From: JAKAGZ01 sp964412105
Lineage (GTDB): Bacteria; Bacteroidota; Ignavibacteria; Ignavibacteriales; Ignavibacteriaceae
Reading direction: 5' to 3'
DNA: 64,000 nt
Assembly: GCA_964412105.1 (NCBI GenBank)
Contig: CAYPNM010000002.1
Span: forward strand, 1-64,000
Under the pieces are notes generated by a model, which saw only the letters and a program-made list of their open reading frames with translations, was not told where the DNA came from and ran no database searches. A program made the position numbers and the translations under genes. Below are positions 25,568 through 35,354 of the stretch, one piece after another; positions within the stretch are counted from its first letter, which is position 1, and each line of letters starts with the position of its first letter.

Positions 25568-26860
25568 TTATTTTAAAAGTTTGGCAAGAGAATCGTAATT
25601 AGCCTTTATGGTATAATTAAGGTCTTCAATCGAGTGTTCGGTTGATACAAATAAAGCTTCATATTGAGAAGGTGCCAGATAAACTCCCTTCATTAACATA
25701 GAAAGGAAGTATTTTCCAAAAAGGATGGTATCAGAAGATATTGCGGATTTATAATCAGTAACATCATTTTCAGTAAAGAACAGGCTCATCATTGAGCCGA
25801 CTCTGTTAAGTGCAAATTTTTTATTCAGCAATTTAATGTTTTCCCTGAATCCGGTTTCAAGATAATTGGATTTTTCTTCTAATTTTTCATAAATATCAGG
25901 ATTCTTCTTTATATGACTGAGCGCTGCAAAACCGGCTGACATAGCAAGTGGATTTCCACTTAATGTGCCAGCCTGGTAAACCGGCCCATGCGGGGAGATC
26001 ATTTCCATAATTTCTTTTTTCCCGCCAAAAGCACCAACGGGCAGCCCACCACCAATAATTTTTCCAAAGGTTGTTAAGTCAGGTTTTAATTTAAATAATT
26101 TCTGCGCTCCGCCGGAAGATACCCTGAAACCAGTCATTACTTCATCAAAAATCAGAATAATTTTTTCATCGCTGCAAAGTTCCCTTAGCCCTTTAATGAA
26201 ATCATCATTCGCTTTAATTACACCAACATTTCCGGCAATTGGCTCAATAATAACCGCAGCAATTTCTTTTTTGTTTTCTTTTATTAATTTTTTGACCGAA
26301 TCTAAGTCGTTATATGTTGCCACCAACGTGTCAGCAGCATTAGCTTTTGTAACACCCGGGCTATCAGGAGTGCCCAGTGTCAAAGCCCCAGATCCAGCTT
26401 TAATTAAAAAGAAATCGGCATGGCCGTGGTAACAGCCTTCGAACTTTATAATCTTATCCTTTCTTGTATAGCCTCTAGCAGCTCGAACAGCACTCATTGT
26501 TGCCTCAGTGCCACTGTTTACCATACGCACCATTTCTACAGATGGAACCAATTCAACAATTAACTTTGCCATTTTTAATTCAAGTTCTGTCGGTGCGCCA
26601 AAGCTTGTTCCATTTTCTAACGTATCAAGCAAAGCATTTTTAATAAAATCCGGGTTGTGACCGAAAATATGCGGCCCCCAGCTTCCGACATAATCGATAA
26701 ATTCCTGTCCATCAACATCATATATTTTTGAGCCTTTAGCCTTTTTTATGAAAAGAGGATTACCTCCTACGGATTTAAAAGCTCTTACGGGTGAATTAAC
26801 TCCGCCGGGAATATATCTGCTAGCCTCTTTGTACAATTGTTTGCTAAGCGTTGTGTTCAT
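25568..26860 (-). CDS. hemL: Glutamate-1-semialdehyde 2,1-aminomutase
   Basis: 430 residues, class III PLP aminotransferase fold. PLP-Lys267 is in TTFGKIIGGGLPVGAFGG, the cofactor pocket includes VNSGTEATMSAVRAARG, and the catalytic helix region is DEVMTGFRV. HemL converts glutamate-1-semialdehyde to 5-aminolevulinate, the second step of the C5 pathway begun by hemA. It lies about 10 kb away from the main haem operon and has its own transcript, bounded by terminators. Confidence 0.97.
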   Translation of the reverse strand: MNTTLSKQLYKEASRYIPGGVNSPVRAFKSVGGNPLFIKKAKGSKIYDVDGQEFIDYVGSWGPHIFGHNPDFIKNALLDTLENGTSFGAPTELELKMAKLIVELVPSVEMVRMVNSGTEATMSAVRAARGYTRKDKIIKFEGCYHGHADFFLIKAGSGALTLGTPDSPGVTKANAADTLVATYNDLDSVKKLIKENKKEIAAVIIEPIAGNVGVIKANDDFIKGLRELCSDEKIILIFDEVMTGFRVSSGGAQKLFKLKPDLTTFGKIIGGGLPVGAFGGKKEIMEMISPHGPVYQAGTLSGNPLAMSAGFAALSHIKKNPDIYEKLEEKSNYLETGFRENIKLLNKKFALNRVGSMMSLFFTENDVTDYKSAISSDTILFGKYFLSMLMKGVYLAPSQYEALFVSTEHSIEDLNYTIKANYDSLAKLLK

Positions 26861-26951
26861 AAATAATCACGTCAATGGTTAATGAAACAAAAGATATTTT
26901 TAAATGGTCAATTTACGAAGATATTAAGCCTAATGGAAGGAAATGATAAAA

Positions 26952-26979
26952 CACGGTTAGAAATATTATTCTAACCGTG
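26952..26979 (-). terminator. Intrinsic terminator after the 5'-nucleotidase gene
   Basis: CACGGTTAGAA (26952-26962) pairs perfectly with TTCTAACCGTG (26969-26979) across a six-base loop. Leftward transcription then reaches TTTTATCATTT, an adequate U-rich tail. Confidence 0.85.
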
Positions 26980-27007
26980 CACAACAAAAAGTCTTTTGAA
27001 AATCTAA

Positions 27008-28798
27008 TCAAATGCCCGGAGCATTTTCATTATACAAGAGTTTAAAATCTTTTTCTCTCCCTTTTTCCCACCATTTTTCAGGGATCACTTTCCAGTTATT
27101 TAAAGATTCCGGGTTAATGTGTCTATGTTTTTGAATCCATTTCATAAGGTAATATCGAAGATCCTTCTGGGTTGACGTAATGACTCTGTCGGCAAGCTTT
27201 TCATGAGGGATGCCAGCACCTTTGGTGAGAAGCCCACCACCACCGTTGCCACGATAGGAATTTATTGCAACTTTATATTTTTTGCTTAAATCAAACGGTT
27301 TGCCATCAGACATTGAAATGATTTTAACCCTTTGGCCAGCTGGTTTAGACACATCAACTGTGTACTTTATCCCTGCAGCGGAGGAAAAATTATAGTATTG
27401 AGAGTTTAATACAGGGTGTCCGTTTTCTTCAACAATATTTCCTTTATCATCTGTTTTGAAATTTAATAAATGATCATTCTCGTCTTTCATCTGGTTAAAC
27501 CAGTTTCCGTATGAATATTCAAGATAATTTTTTATTTCTTGTCCTGTAAGTTCCATTGTGTAGAGAAGGTTTTCATATTTGTAAAGACCGAACATATCTC
27601 TTACGCGCACACTACCTCTCCTGATTTCTGCATTAAAAGAAAGCGGTGCAGCAAAAGAGACGTCAGCTTTTGTCAGCTCAAGTTGAATCTTTTGAATAAG
27701 ATCAACAAAGGGCGAATCGCCAAACATTGACTCTTTGGTGGAAACAGATCTTGTAAAGCTGCCGATATATTTATTTACGTAGCTTACACAGTGTTCGATA
27801 TCGTGTGCAAATTTTCTTACCATTGGCGCATATTCTTTATAATTTTTCGATTCTATAATTTCACCGGAAATTTTCTTATCCCATTTGTTTGTGTTTGGAT
27901 CTTTTGTAAGGGTTACATTTGCTACAGCAGCAGTTCTTGCTGCGTTAATAGTACCAAGTATATAAACAGTTTTACCTTCGGAATTTTTAACGGTGTAGTT
28001 CCAGCCGTGATGATCGTGACCGACAAAGACGATATCGAATCCAGGGACTTTTTCTGCAACAAGCTGGGATGCATTTTCATTATTGGGTGCATTCGGGTCG
28101 GCGCCATTATAACCGGCTTCAACACCGGAATGAAAAAGCCCAACCATTAAGTCTGGTTTTTCTTTTTTCAGTATAATCGGGACCCATTTCTTTGCAGTCT
28201 CCACCATATCATCGAATCTGATTCCGCTCCATATTTTTTTAGGCAGCCAGTTTGGAATTGCAGGAGTAATCATTCCGAGAACGGCAATCTTTATTCCATC
28301 TCTATTTATTATTGTGTAAGGTTTGAAGTAGGGTTTGCCTGTTTTTGTGTTTATTGCATTCGCAGCAAGCCAGGGGAAATTAAATTCCTTATTTATTTTA
28401 TCATAAACAGGATGACCGGGTTCAATATCATGATTGCCTACTGTGCCGGCATCGTAGTTCATATAGTTCATTACTCTTGATACTATATGGGGGACGTCTG
28501 TTTTTTCAAAATTATAGTAATAAACAATCGGCTGTCCCTGCAAAATGTCACCGTCATCCAGCAACACAACGCTCTGGTTTTTATTATCTCTTTGCTGTTG
28601 AATATATGTATAAAGCTGCGCGAGGGAGGTATTGCCAAGCTTTGCTTTTATAAAATCATACTCGAATAAGGAGCCATGAACATCACTGGTTTCAATTAAT
28701 TTTAAATTTACAGTTTGTGAAAAGGAAGTGCCGGCAAGTAAAACAGCACTAAATATAATTACTAAGAACTTATTGAGAATGGTTTTTTGTCTGAACAT
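27008..28798 (-). CDS. Secreted bifunctional metallophosphatase/5'-nucleotidase (UshA/CpdB-like)
   Basis: About 596 residues from the Met at 28798, which has GGA six bases upstream and a normal signal peptide; an ATG five codons earlier is possible. The signal peptide ends near LLAGTSFSQ. The calcineurin-like domain shows ETSDVHGSLFEYDF, LDDGDILQGQP, VGNHDIEPGH and FVGHDHHG, a di-metal site. The C-terminal 5'-nucleotidase domain includes NSYRGNGGGGLLTKG. Homologues remove phosphate from extracellular nucleotides or 2',3'-cyclic nucleotides in the periplasm. It is monocistronic, with a terminator behind it. The exact substrate is unknown. Confidence 0.88.
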   Translation of the reverse strand: MFRQKTILNKFLVIIFSAVLLAGTSFSQTVNLKLIETSDVHGSLFEYDFIKAKLGNTSLAQLYTYIQQQRDNKNQSVVLLDDGDILQGQPIVYYYNFEKTDVPHIVSRVMNYMNYDAGTVGNHDIEPGHPVYDKINKEFNFPWLAANAINTKTGKPYFKPYTIINRDGIKIAVLGMITPAIPNWLPKKIWSGIRFDDMVETAKKWVPIILKKEKPDLMVGLFHSGVEAGYNGADPNAPNNENASQLVAEKVPGFDIVFVGHDHHGWNYTVKNSEGKTVYILGTINAARTAAVANVTLTKDPNTNKWDKKISGEIIESKNYKEYAPMVRKFAHDIEHCVSYVNKYIGSFTRSVSTKESMFGDSPFVDLIQKIQLELTKADVSFAAPLSFNAEIRRGSVRVRDMFGLYKYENLLYTMELTGQEIKNYLEYSYGNWFNQMKDENDHLLNFKTDDKGNIVEENGHPVLNSQYYNFSSAAGIKYTVDVSKPAGQRVKIISMSDGKPFDLSKKYKVAINSYRGNGGGGLLTKGAGIPHEKLADRVITSTQKDLRYYLMKWIQKHRHINPESLNNWKVIPEKWWEKGREKDFKLLYNENAPGI

Positions 28799-28890
28799 TT
28801 TTATTCCATACATATGGTTGAAAAAAGAAAATTGTCAATTAAGCTATAAAACGAGCAAAAATTCTGTTTGGTTCCATATAGAGGCAATCT

Positions 28891-30228
28891 TTATGCCATT
28901 TTTATCTTTGGGGTTTTATCAAAAACCTTTTTATATATAACTAACGCAATAGCAGCAGTTAAACCGATTCCAGCGAAATAGTACCAGATATAATGAGCAT
29001 GGTCATAAGCATGAACCAACTGTTCTGGTGCCAAAGTTGACGGATCCGGCGCATAAGCAGTTAATAGGTAGCCCGAAATGCCAAAACCCAGAATTGATGA
29101 CAGGAATGAGTGCAAGTGGCTGAATCCAAGGTACAATCCCTCTTCACCTTTAGGTGCTTGCAGTGAGAAATATTCAAGATAACGGGGAGATATAAAACAC
29201 TCAGCAAGCCCCTGAACAACAATTCCTGCGATCATCATCACGGTTACAGGATGGGCAGAAATAAATCCGAAGATAGAAACGGACGAGCCAGTAAATTCTT
29301 TTAAAATTTCACTCGAGGCCATAAGTAAAGCAGATAAGGGCATTAGGAACATTCCAATACTCATTGAGGTTACTGCTTTTACATTTTTCATTAGATTAGT
29401 TACAAACACAACCGAGATCATCACTACAAAGGGATTAACATTTGCTATCCACTCAGGCGAAGCATGTTCACCAACCGTGCGTAAAACATATTTCGGCATT
29501 GTTGCATAAAGCTGGTGCTGGATGATCCAGAAACCCGATACAATAATTATTAATAAAAGGAGACGTACGTTTGTCACGACTTTAACGAGTCCGTCCCATG
29601 CCTCTTTATAAGTTTTTCCTTCCCCATCCATGTTTACACTTTTGTAAAAAAAGTAAACTACAATAAGAGCAAGAGATGTCATTGTAGCTGCGTAAAAATT
29701 AATTGATTCAAGTCCCCATTGCAGTCTTAAAGGATAAGCGAAAGTTTTTCCAAGAAAAGCACCGACGTTCACAAGTCCGTAAAAAATTGAAAATCCTCTT
29801 GCGCGTGTTTCTTCGTTTGTAGTTTTGGCAACAGTACCGGTTATGATGGACTTAATAAACGAACCACCGAACATAAGAACAACAAGTGCGGGAATAACTG
29901 TCGTTTTGTATGGAAGTGCGCCTAGAGTGAAATAACCGATTGATAAAAGAGAGAATGCCAGTAAAACAGCCTTCCTGAAACCGATCTTGTCCGCAAAAGC
30001 TCCAGTAAAAGGCGGAAGAAAATAAAGTCCAGCAGCAAACATTCCACCAATCCACCCAGCATCGATGTCGCTGAAGCCGACAACACGCGACAGGTAAAGT
30101 GTAATAGCTATAAAGACAGCGTAATAAGCGGCGCGTTCAAAAAGCTCTACTGTGTTTGCGGTCCAGAAAGCAACAGGAAATTTCCATGAGTCCCTGGTTT
30201 TTTTTGATGAATTTGATGTAATGGCCAT
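28891..30228 (-). CDS. MFS transporter, peptide/POT-like
   Basis: About 445 residues from the second of two tandem ATG codons, which has better spacing to GGGAG than the first. There are 12 or more hydrophobic helices. The first-loop region (FWTANTVELFERAAYYAVFIAITLYLS, then GAFADKIGFRKAVLLAF) resembles the POT/PTR oligopeptide transporter branch of the major facilitator superfamily. The classical E-x-x-E-R/K motif after helix 1 is only partly matched (ELFER), so the substrate is open. It is an inner membrane protein with no co-transcribed neighbour that hints at the cargo. Confidence 0.8.
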   Translation of the reverse strand: MAITSNSSKKTRDSWKFPVAFWTANTVELFERAAYYAVFIAITLYLSRVVGFSDIDAGWIGGMFAAGLYFLPPFTGAFADKIGFRKAVLLAFSLLSIGYFTLGALPYKTTVIPALVVLMFGGSFIKSIITGTVAKTTNEETRARGFSIFYGLVNVGAFLGKTFAYPLRLQWGLESINFYAATMTSLALIVVYFFYKSVNMDGEGKTYKEAWDGLVKVVTNVRLLLLIIIVSGFWIIQHQLYATMPKYVLRTVGEHASPEWIANVNPFVVMISVVFVTNLMKNVKAVTSMSIGMFLMPLSALLMASSEILKEFTGSSVSIFGFISAHPVTVMMIAGIVVQGLAECFISPRYLEYFSLQAPKGEEGLYLGFSHLHSFLSSILGFGISGYLLTAYAPDPSTLAPEQLVHAYDHAHYIWYYFAGIGLTAAIALVIYKKVFDKTPKIKMA

Positions 30229-30310
30229 CATTCTCCCTTATCTTGATTTTGGTGGTCGGGTAAAATAGGAAATTTTGGTGATTTGAGCGAGAAGGACAAT
30301 GTGAAATCTC

Positions 30311-30392
30311 TTGTCATTGCGAATCCGAAAATAGTTAAACAAAAAATCCTTTACTTAAAGTGAAAAAATTTCCACCTTCGGTCGAAATGACA
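30311..30392. repeat. Dispersed intergenic repeat, copy 1 (REP/MITE-like)
   Basis: The element begins TTGTCATTGCGAATCC and ends CACCTTCGGTCGAAATGACA, with short terminal inverted TGTCATT/AATGACA. The same 16-base left end occurs at 37452-37467. Sequences of this type are frequent non-coding repeats between genes in many bacteria. It lies between the MFS and MOSC genes. Confidence 0.65.
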
Positions 30393-30395
30393 GGC

Positions 30396-31196
30396 TCATA
30401 AAATCTCAATTTTATCGCCAACATTAACTTCTCCATTCCCCTCGTGGAGCAGATTCATTCCAAATAAAACCTTGTTTTCAAATTTTCTAAAGGTTGCCAA
30501 GGTTTTTAGGGGTTCGTGCAACCTTTCGGCGGTTTCCTGATTTGTGGTTGTAATAGCGCATCTTGCACATGGCTTAACACCAAAGAAAATTATATTTCCC
30601 ACTTTGAAAGTTTTCATATTATCTTCCTGGTACGGATCCCCGCCCGTAAATACAATGTTTGGGCGGAAACGATTCATCGGCAGTGGTTCGTCTAGTTTTG
30701 AATTTAAATCATCAAGCGATGCCTGGCTTATAATTAAAAACGGATAACCATCTGCGAAGCTGACCAGCGCATTTTCTTTTGCGTATTTCTGATCTACAGT
30801 CCTCCTGGATTCAAATGGCTGATAAACAAGCTTGCATTCGACATCGAGAGCTTCTGAAAACCATTTGTCAGAATCGCTTCCGACTAATAATGCAGAACAT
30901 GTATCGTCCCAGATGGGAACGGTTATAACATTTGATTTAGAAATATTAAGAGGAATAAAATGTTTTCTTAAATTTTTTCTATTCCTGTGGTAAACATTTA
31001 ATCCTTTATCATCAATTTCAACATTTATTAAAGCCATCTGGGGATATTCGCGCTGAGTCATAAAACCGCCAAAGTGATCTACCAGCATCCAGCGGCGGTC
31101 ATACTCAAATCCGCGATCTGTTACTTTTGTAGATTTCACAGAAATCCCGCGAAGTGATTTTATTGGGTATATGTGGAGTTCGGAGATTGTGAGCAT
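30396..31196 (-). CDS. MOSC domain protein (YcbX-like)
   Basis: 266 residues. The N-terminal MOSC beta-barrel domain starts ISELHIYPIKSLRGISVKS. The C-terminal MOSC domain has its conserved region around FGVKPCARCAITTTNQETAE, holding the Cys thought to bind the molybdenum cofactor or sulfur. Relatives such as YcbX and mARC reduce N-hydroxylated bases. There is no signal peptide or fused ferredoxin domain, so the electron donor is unknown. It is a single gene. Confidence 0.85.
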   Translation of the reverse strand: MLTISELHIYPIKSLRGISVKSTKVTDRGFEYDRRWMLVDHFGGFMTQREYPQMALINVEIDDKGLNVYHRNRKNLRKHFIPLNISKSNVITVPIWDDTCSALLVGSDSDKWFSEALDVECKLVYQPFESRRTVDQKYAKENALVSFADGYPFLIISQASLDDLNSKLDEPLPMNRFRPNIVFTGGDPYQEDNMKTFKVGNIIFFGVKPCARCAITTTNQETAERLHEPLKTLATFRKFENKVLFGMNLLHEGNGEVNVGDKIEIL

Positions 31197-31251
31197 AAAT
31201 TAAATGTTTATAAACAAAAAATTTCGTATAAATCTAATATTTTATGCGTTT

Positions 31252-33657
31252 TTATTTCAGATTCTCTTTGAATAACTTAAAAATTCTTTTGTATTCATCC
31301 GTCCAGCTGCTCGGTTCAATAAAACCGTGATCTTCCAGAGGATAAATTGCAAATTCCCAGTTATCTTTTCCAAGTTCAATTAATCTCTGTACAAGTCTTA
31401 TATCATCCTGTGCATGCACATTCTGGTCGATCAAACCATGACAAATAAGCAGTGCACCTTTCAACCCATCCGCATAATAAATTGGAGAACTTCTTTTGTA
31501 TGCGAGACTGTCGAGATAAGGGAGATTCAAAATAGCGGAAGTGTAGCCATGATTATAGTGCGCCCAATCGGTAACGGAACGAAGGGCCGCACCTGCAGCA
31601 AAAACGCCGGGAGTTTTGAACATTGCCATTTCTGTGATAAATCCGCCATAAGAGCCACCGTAAATTCCTATTTTTTTCGGATCGACATTATATTTTTCAG
31701 TCATAAATTTTGCCGCATCTACTTCGTCTGTTAAATCTTTTCCGCCCATGTTTCTATAAATAGCAGTTCGCCAGTCGCGGCCGTAGCCTGCACTCGCGCG
31801 GTAATCAATTTCCATAACTGTATATCCATTATCTGCAAGAAAGTTATTGAACATATACTCACGGAAATAATAATCGCTCCACCATTTATCCACATCTTGC
31901 AGATAACCTGCGCCGTGCACAAATAAAACTCCCGGACCGTTCTTTATAGGATTTTTAGGATGAAAAACTTTTGCGTGAACCATGGCGCCATCTCTTGCCT
32001 GGAAAGTAATAAAATCAGGGACTCTCCATGGATATGATTTAAACTCTTCACTTTCTGAATGAGTAACTTGTGTTTCCTTTGCGCCAATTTCGTTTTTCAT
32101 TAAATAAAGTTCCCACGGTTTATTGACAAAGGAATAGCGAATGGCTAAATATTTTTCATCGGGAGAAATTGTAACATCGTTGTTGCCAGCCATAGTGGTA
32201 ATTTGTTCTGGCGTTCCTCCTTCAAGGGGCATCCGATAAAAATGTCTTTCTCCGGGATCAACCTGGCTGGAAGTAAAATACCAGTACTTTTTATCATGGG
32301 AGATGAATGGATTGAAAACCTCAAACTTTCCCTTTGTCAATTGCTTCTTTTCACCAGTGACAGCATTTTCTGTGTAAAGTTGTGAATAACCAGATGCTTC
32401 CGACTGAAAATAAATGTTTTTGTTATCAGGCAGCCATCCCAGAGTAATCGGCCCGCCGAACCATGCGATACCGGGTCCACCAATCCACGCGTCATCGTGC
32501 TGGTGATCTAGGTTATTCAACTTTCCGTTTGAAGGATCAAGCAACATAATCCAGCGATCTTTATGATCCTGCGATTGAATATCTACCACTGCGTTCTTTC
32601 CATCATTCGACCAGAATGGTCCCTGATACAAGACCTCTCTTGGTTTATCGTATTTATCTTTGTAATCTTTTTTATCCTTTGCATATTCTTTCATGTAAGC
32701 TGGCTTATCATAAATTCCAGGGATGCTGTCTGTTGATACATAGTAAACTGAATCTTTTTTTATACTATAGATTCCAAATTCGTAAGTGGTTTGTTTTACG
32801 CCAACATTTGTCCTACCGGGAAGATCTTTTATATAACCGGAGTCAGTTACATAATCCGGCACAATTGTGTTTTTTACTCCTTCAGGCCTCTTGCCGAGAA
32901 TAAAAGTTATATAATCCTGGTCAGGTGAAAGTTGAATGTTGTAAACAAATTTGTCCTGGATATAAATTTCAAGCGGCCTTTCGGGTTTCATTTCTTCAAG
33001 GCCCTCTTTTCGTTTTTCAGCTCTTTCTTTCCGTTGCCGCAATACTTTTATTAATTCCATTTCCTGTTCTTTCAAATATTTTTGTTCATCGCTTGCTGGT
33101 TCTTTTTCTTCAGGTTTTTTGTTCCCTTTCTTGAAATCTGTTAATTGTGTAGTTGTACCATCGCTATAATCCCACCGGAAAAGATTATTATCTTTTATGT
33201 AAGTAATGCTTTTTTCATCAAATGTGAAATCGGGATCCGATTCTTTTTCCAATGTATTGGTTACCTGTCTCGTTTCGCCTGTTTTTATATTGTAAATAAA
33301 AATATCACCGTTTTTTGAATATACCTTTTTTGTCCGAGCTTTGTTATAGTTTCCATTCTGTGAAGGAAGCTTCATTCTTTCTTCAAAAGATACCTTTTGT
33401 GGTTTGCCGCCATTGGCTGAAACAGAATAAAGAGAATCAGCATCGTTGTTATCAGGATTCCACATAAAATATATTTTACTTCCGTCTTCAGACCAAAAAA
33501 TATTCGAAGGCGAAGTACCCAACCATTTTGGATCGCTCATAATCTTTTTAATTGTAAGGTTAAATCCTGAATCTGTTTTAGAGTTCTGCTGCGGGTATAT
33601 AAGAAAGGAAATTGCTAATGAAAGAAATAGAAACGATACCAGGTTTAATGATTTCAT
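31252..33657 (-). CDS. S9 family prolyl oligopeptidase-like secreted peptidase
   Basis: About 801 residues from the Met at 33657, which begins a clean signal peptide (MKSLNLVSFLFLSLAISF) with GGAA upstream; an in-frame ATG 17 codons earlier would overlap the next gene. A WD/propeller-like N-terminal region with TolB-type repeats (WSEDGSKIYFMW, LSPDQDYITFI) is followed by an alpha/beta hydrolase domain. Its Ser is in GIYGGSYGGF (about residue 667), with Asp in HGLIDQNV and His in LEDHGF. Such DPP-IV/acylaminoacyl-peptidase relatives trim peptides in the periplasm or outside the cell. Confidence 0.9.
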   Translation of the reverse strand: MKSLNLVSFLFLSLAISFLIYPQQNSKTDSGFNLTIKKIMSDPKWLGTSPSNIFWSEDGSKIYFMWNPDNNDADSLYSVSANGGKPQKVSFEERMKLPSQNGNYNKARTKKVYSKNGDIFIYNIKTGETRQVTNTLEKESDPDFTFDEKSITYIKDNNLFRWDYSDGTTTQLTDFKKGNKKPEEKEPASDEQKYLKEQEMELIKVLRQRKERAEKRKEGLEEMKPERPLEIYIQDKFVYNIQLSPDQDYITFILGKRPEGVKNTIVPDYVTDSGYIKDLPGRTNVGVKQTTYEFGIYSIKKDSVYYVSTDSIPGIYDKPAYMKEYAKDKKDYKDKYDKPREVLYQGPFWSNDGKNAVVDIQSQDHKDRWIMLLDPSNGKLNNLDHQHDDAWIGGPGIAWFGGPITLGWLPDNKNIYFQSEASGYSQLYTENAVTGEKKQLTKGKFEVFNPFISHDKKYWYFTSSQVDPGERHFYRMPLEGGTPEQITTMAGNNDVTISPDEKYLAIRYSFVNKPWELYLMKNEIGAKETQVTHSESEEFKSYPWRVPDFITFQARDGAMVHAKVFHPKNPIKNGPGVLFVHGAGYLQDVDKWWSDYYFREYMFNNFLADNGYTVMEIDYRASAGYGRDWRTAIYRNMGGKDLTDEVDAAKFMTEKYNVDPKKIGIYGGSYGGFITEMAMFKTPGVFAAGAALRSVTDWAHYNHGYTSAILNLPYLDSLAYKRSSPIYYADGLKGALLICHGLIDQNVHAQDDIRLVQRLIELGKDNWEFAIYPLEDHGFIEPSSWTDEYKRIFKLFKENLK

Positions 33658-33691
33658 GACAAATATTCCGGAAATATTATTGAATAAAAAA

Positions 33692-34921
33692 TTATTTTTT
33701 GATGTCAATTACAGTTACTTCCGGAGTAGAATTGTACCTGACGGGCGCAATGGACATTCCTAGTCCGGGAGTAACAACCATCATAGTTTTGCCCAAATAA
33801 AAATCGCCTTTTATTCTATTAGTTTCTATTAAAGTTGGAGTCAAATTAATAAAAGGGAACAGAAAGGTTATCTGTCCGCCGTGTGTATGGCCAGCCAGAA
33901 TTAAGTCATACTTATTCTTGACTGCGGCATTTATTACAATTTGACGTGGCTGGTGAACGAGCATGATATTTAAGTTATTTTTAGAAACAGTATGATCAAC
34001 CAGTGAATCAAGCTCGTCAGGGCGAATTCTTTTTGGGTACGTTTCGGTTGCAAATGTAATTCCAATTTTAGCATTATCTATAAGTAGTGATATCTTTTTG
34101 TCATCATAAATAAAGATGTTTTGTTTTGCCAGCGCTTCTGTAATTTCCCTTCTGCTTCTTTGGTTGTCGTTTCTGTATGCCCAATTGTCATGATCTCCAA
34201 CACAGGAATAAATTCCATATTTGGAGTTTATTCTCCCAAGATAAATTGCTGCGGTGTCTATATATTGGGGTCCCGAGCTTATAAAATCCCCACCGATTAA
34301 AACAAGATCAGGATTTTGTGAATTAACATCTCTTACAAATTTTAAAATCCTTTTTCTGTCTGTGTACCTGTCAGCGTGAATATCAGAAATAAACACAATC
34401 CGGAAATTATTTAGTTTATCCGGTATATTTTTTTTGTGATAGACAGTCTCGCGGATATTTATTGTATTATAGTCGTAAATCATTCTTAGCGGGACGTATG
34501 CAGTAAAAAAAACGATTATAATAAAGAATAAACGCGATTCATAGGGGAGGATTTTTTGTTTGAATTTCTTGTAAACCGGGTACAGGATTATTTTTATAAT
34601 ATCTACTATCAGAAACAATAAAATACATTGGGTAGCAAGAATTATAAAAAACCAGAAGGGATAAATCAATAAATAATCTATACCCCTTCCTTCGGGAAAA
34701 TAGAAATTTAAAGGTTTTGCAATCGCCTGGTATGACCAGAGCACAATTACAAAAAGAGGATAAAGGTTGAAAAATAGCAGAACAATGTTTCTGTAAAGTT
34801 TTATCTTTTTTGAAAAAGAGGGATAAATAAATTGTATGCTTTTTAGCATCTTTTTGATGAAATAAAACTCGACCAAGAATAAGAGGGCGATGAATAATAT
34901 TATCCTTATAACCAATCCCAT
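33692..34921 (-). CDS. Membrane-anchored metallophosphoesterase
   Basis: 409 residues. Four transmembrane helices fill the first 150 residues (for example LYRNIVLLFFNLYPLFVIVL and LIYPFWFFIILATQCILL). The calcineurin-like domain follows with its metal motifs in order: VFISDIHADR, IGGDFISSG, VGDHDNW (GDHDN in place of the more common GNHD/E) and LAGHTHGGQ. This architecture fits the YkuE/YaeI-like phosphoesterases thought to act on lipids at the membrane. Substrate unknown. It starts 6 bp after the YjbR gene stop and is probably co-transcribed with it. Confidence 0.87.
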   Translation of the reverse strand: MGLVIRIILFIALLFLVEFYFIKKMLKSIQFIYPSFSKKIKLYRNIVLLFFNLYPLFVIVLWSYQAIAKPLNFYFPEGRGIDYLLIYPFWFFIILATQCILLFLIVDIIKIILYPVYKKFKQKILPYESRLFFIIIVFFTAYVPLRMIYDYNTINIRETVYHKKNIPDKLNNFRIVFISDIHADRYTDRKRILKFVRDVNSQNPDLVLIGGDFISSGPQYIDTAAIYLGRINSKYGIYSCVGDHDNWAYRNDNQRSRREITEALAKQNIFIYDDKKISLLIDNAKIGITFATETYPKRIRPDELDSLVDHTVSKNNLNIMLVHQPRQIVINAAVKNKYDLILAGHTHGGQITFLFPFINLTPTLIETNRIKGDFYLGKTMMVVTPGLGMSIAPVRYNSTPEVTVIDIKK

Positions 34922-34927
34922 TTCGTA

Positions 34928-35287
34928 TTAATCCTTAATTAAAATTATTTTTTCCTGATTCTTCTTTTTCAGCCCCCGAACAACAAGCTCAAAAGAATGA
35001 TCTATCCACTCATAAATTAATTTATCGGGCACAGAATTATCAATTTCGACAGTATTCCAATGCATTTTGTTCATGTGATAACCAGGTTTTACACAATCAT
35101 ATTTTTCTCGTAACTCAACTGCTTTTTCCGGATCGCATTTAAGGTTTATGCTTATTGGGGGTTCTAAACTTGCAATCAGGAATATTTTGCCCATTACTTT
35201 GTATACAGGAGAATTTTCATTAAAAGGGAGTTCCTCTGTTACAAATTTTTTCTTTAAGCAATATTCTCTTATTAATTCGATATTCAT
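34928..35287 (-). CDS. MmcQ/YjbR family protein
   Basis: 119 residues, a complete single-domain YjbR protein (CyaY-like fold): IELIREYCLKKKFVTEELPF at the start and the conserved GYHMNKMHWNTVEI segment in the middle. The family is annotated as DNA-binding-like, but its function is poorly established. It is cytoplasmic and sits 6 bp upstream of the phosphoesterase gene. Confidence 0.88.
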   Translation of the reverse strand: MNIELIREYCLKKKFVTEELPFNENSPVYKVMGKIFLIASLEPPISINLKCDPEKAVELREKYDCVKPGYHMNKMHWNTVEIDNSVPDKLIYEWIDHSFELVVRGLKKKNQEKIILIKD

Positions 35288-35354
35288 AATATCACCAATA
35301 TCATCTAAATCTGCGCTGATAAGTGTTCTATAATTAAACGCGGATAATTACGGA

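Noticed and set aside
27791..28150. Frame of 119 codons antisense to the 5'-nucleotidase gene
   Set aside because: Lies within the metal-binding domain of the real gene; Cys/Phe-rich shadow.
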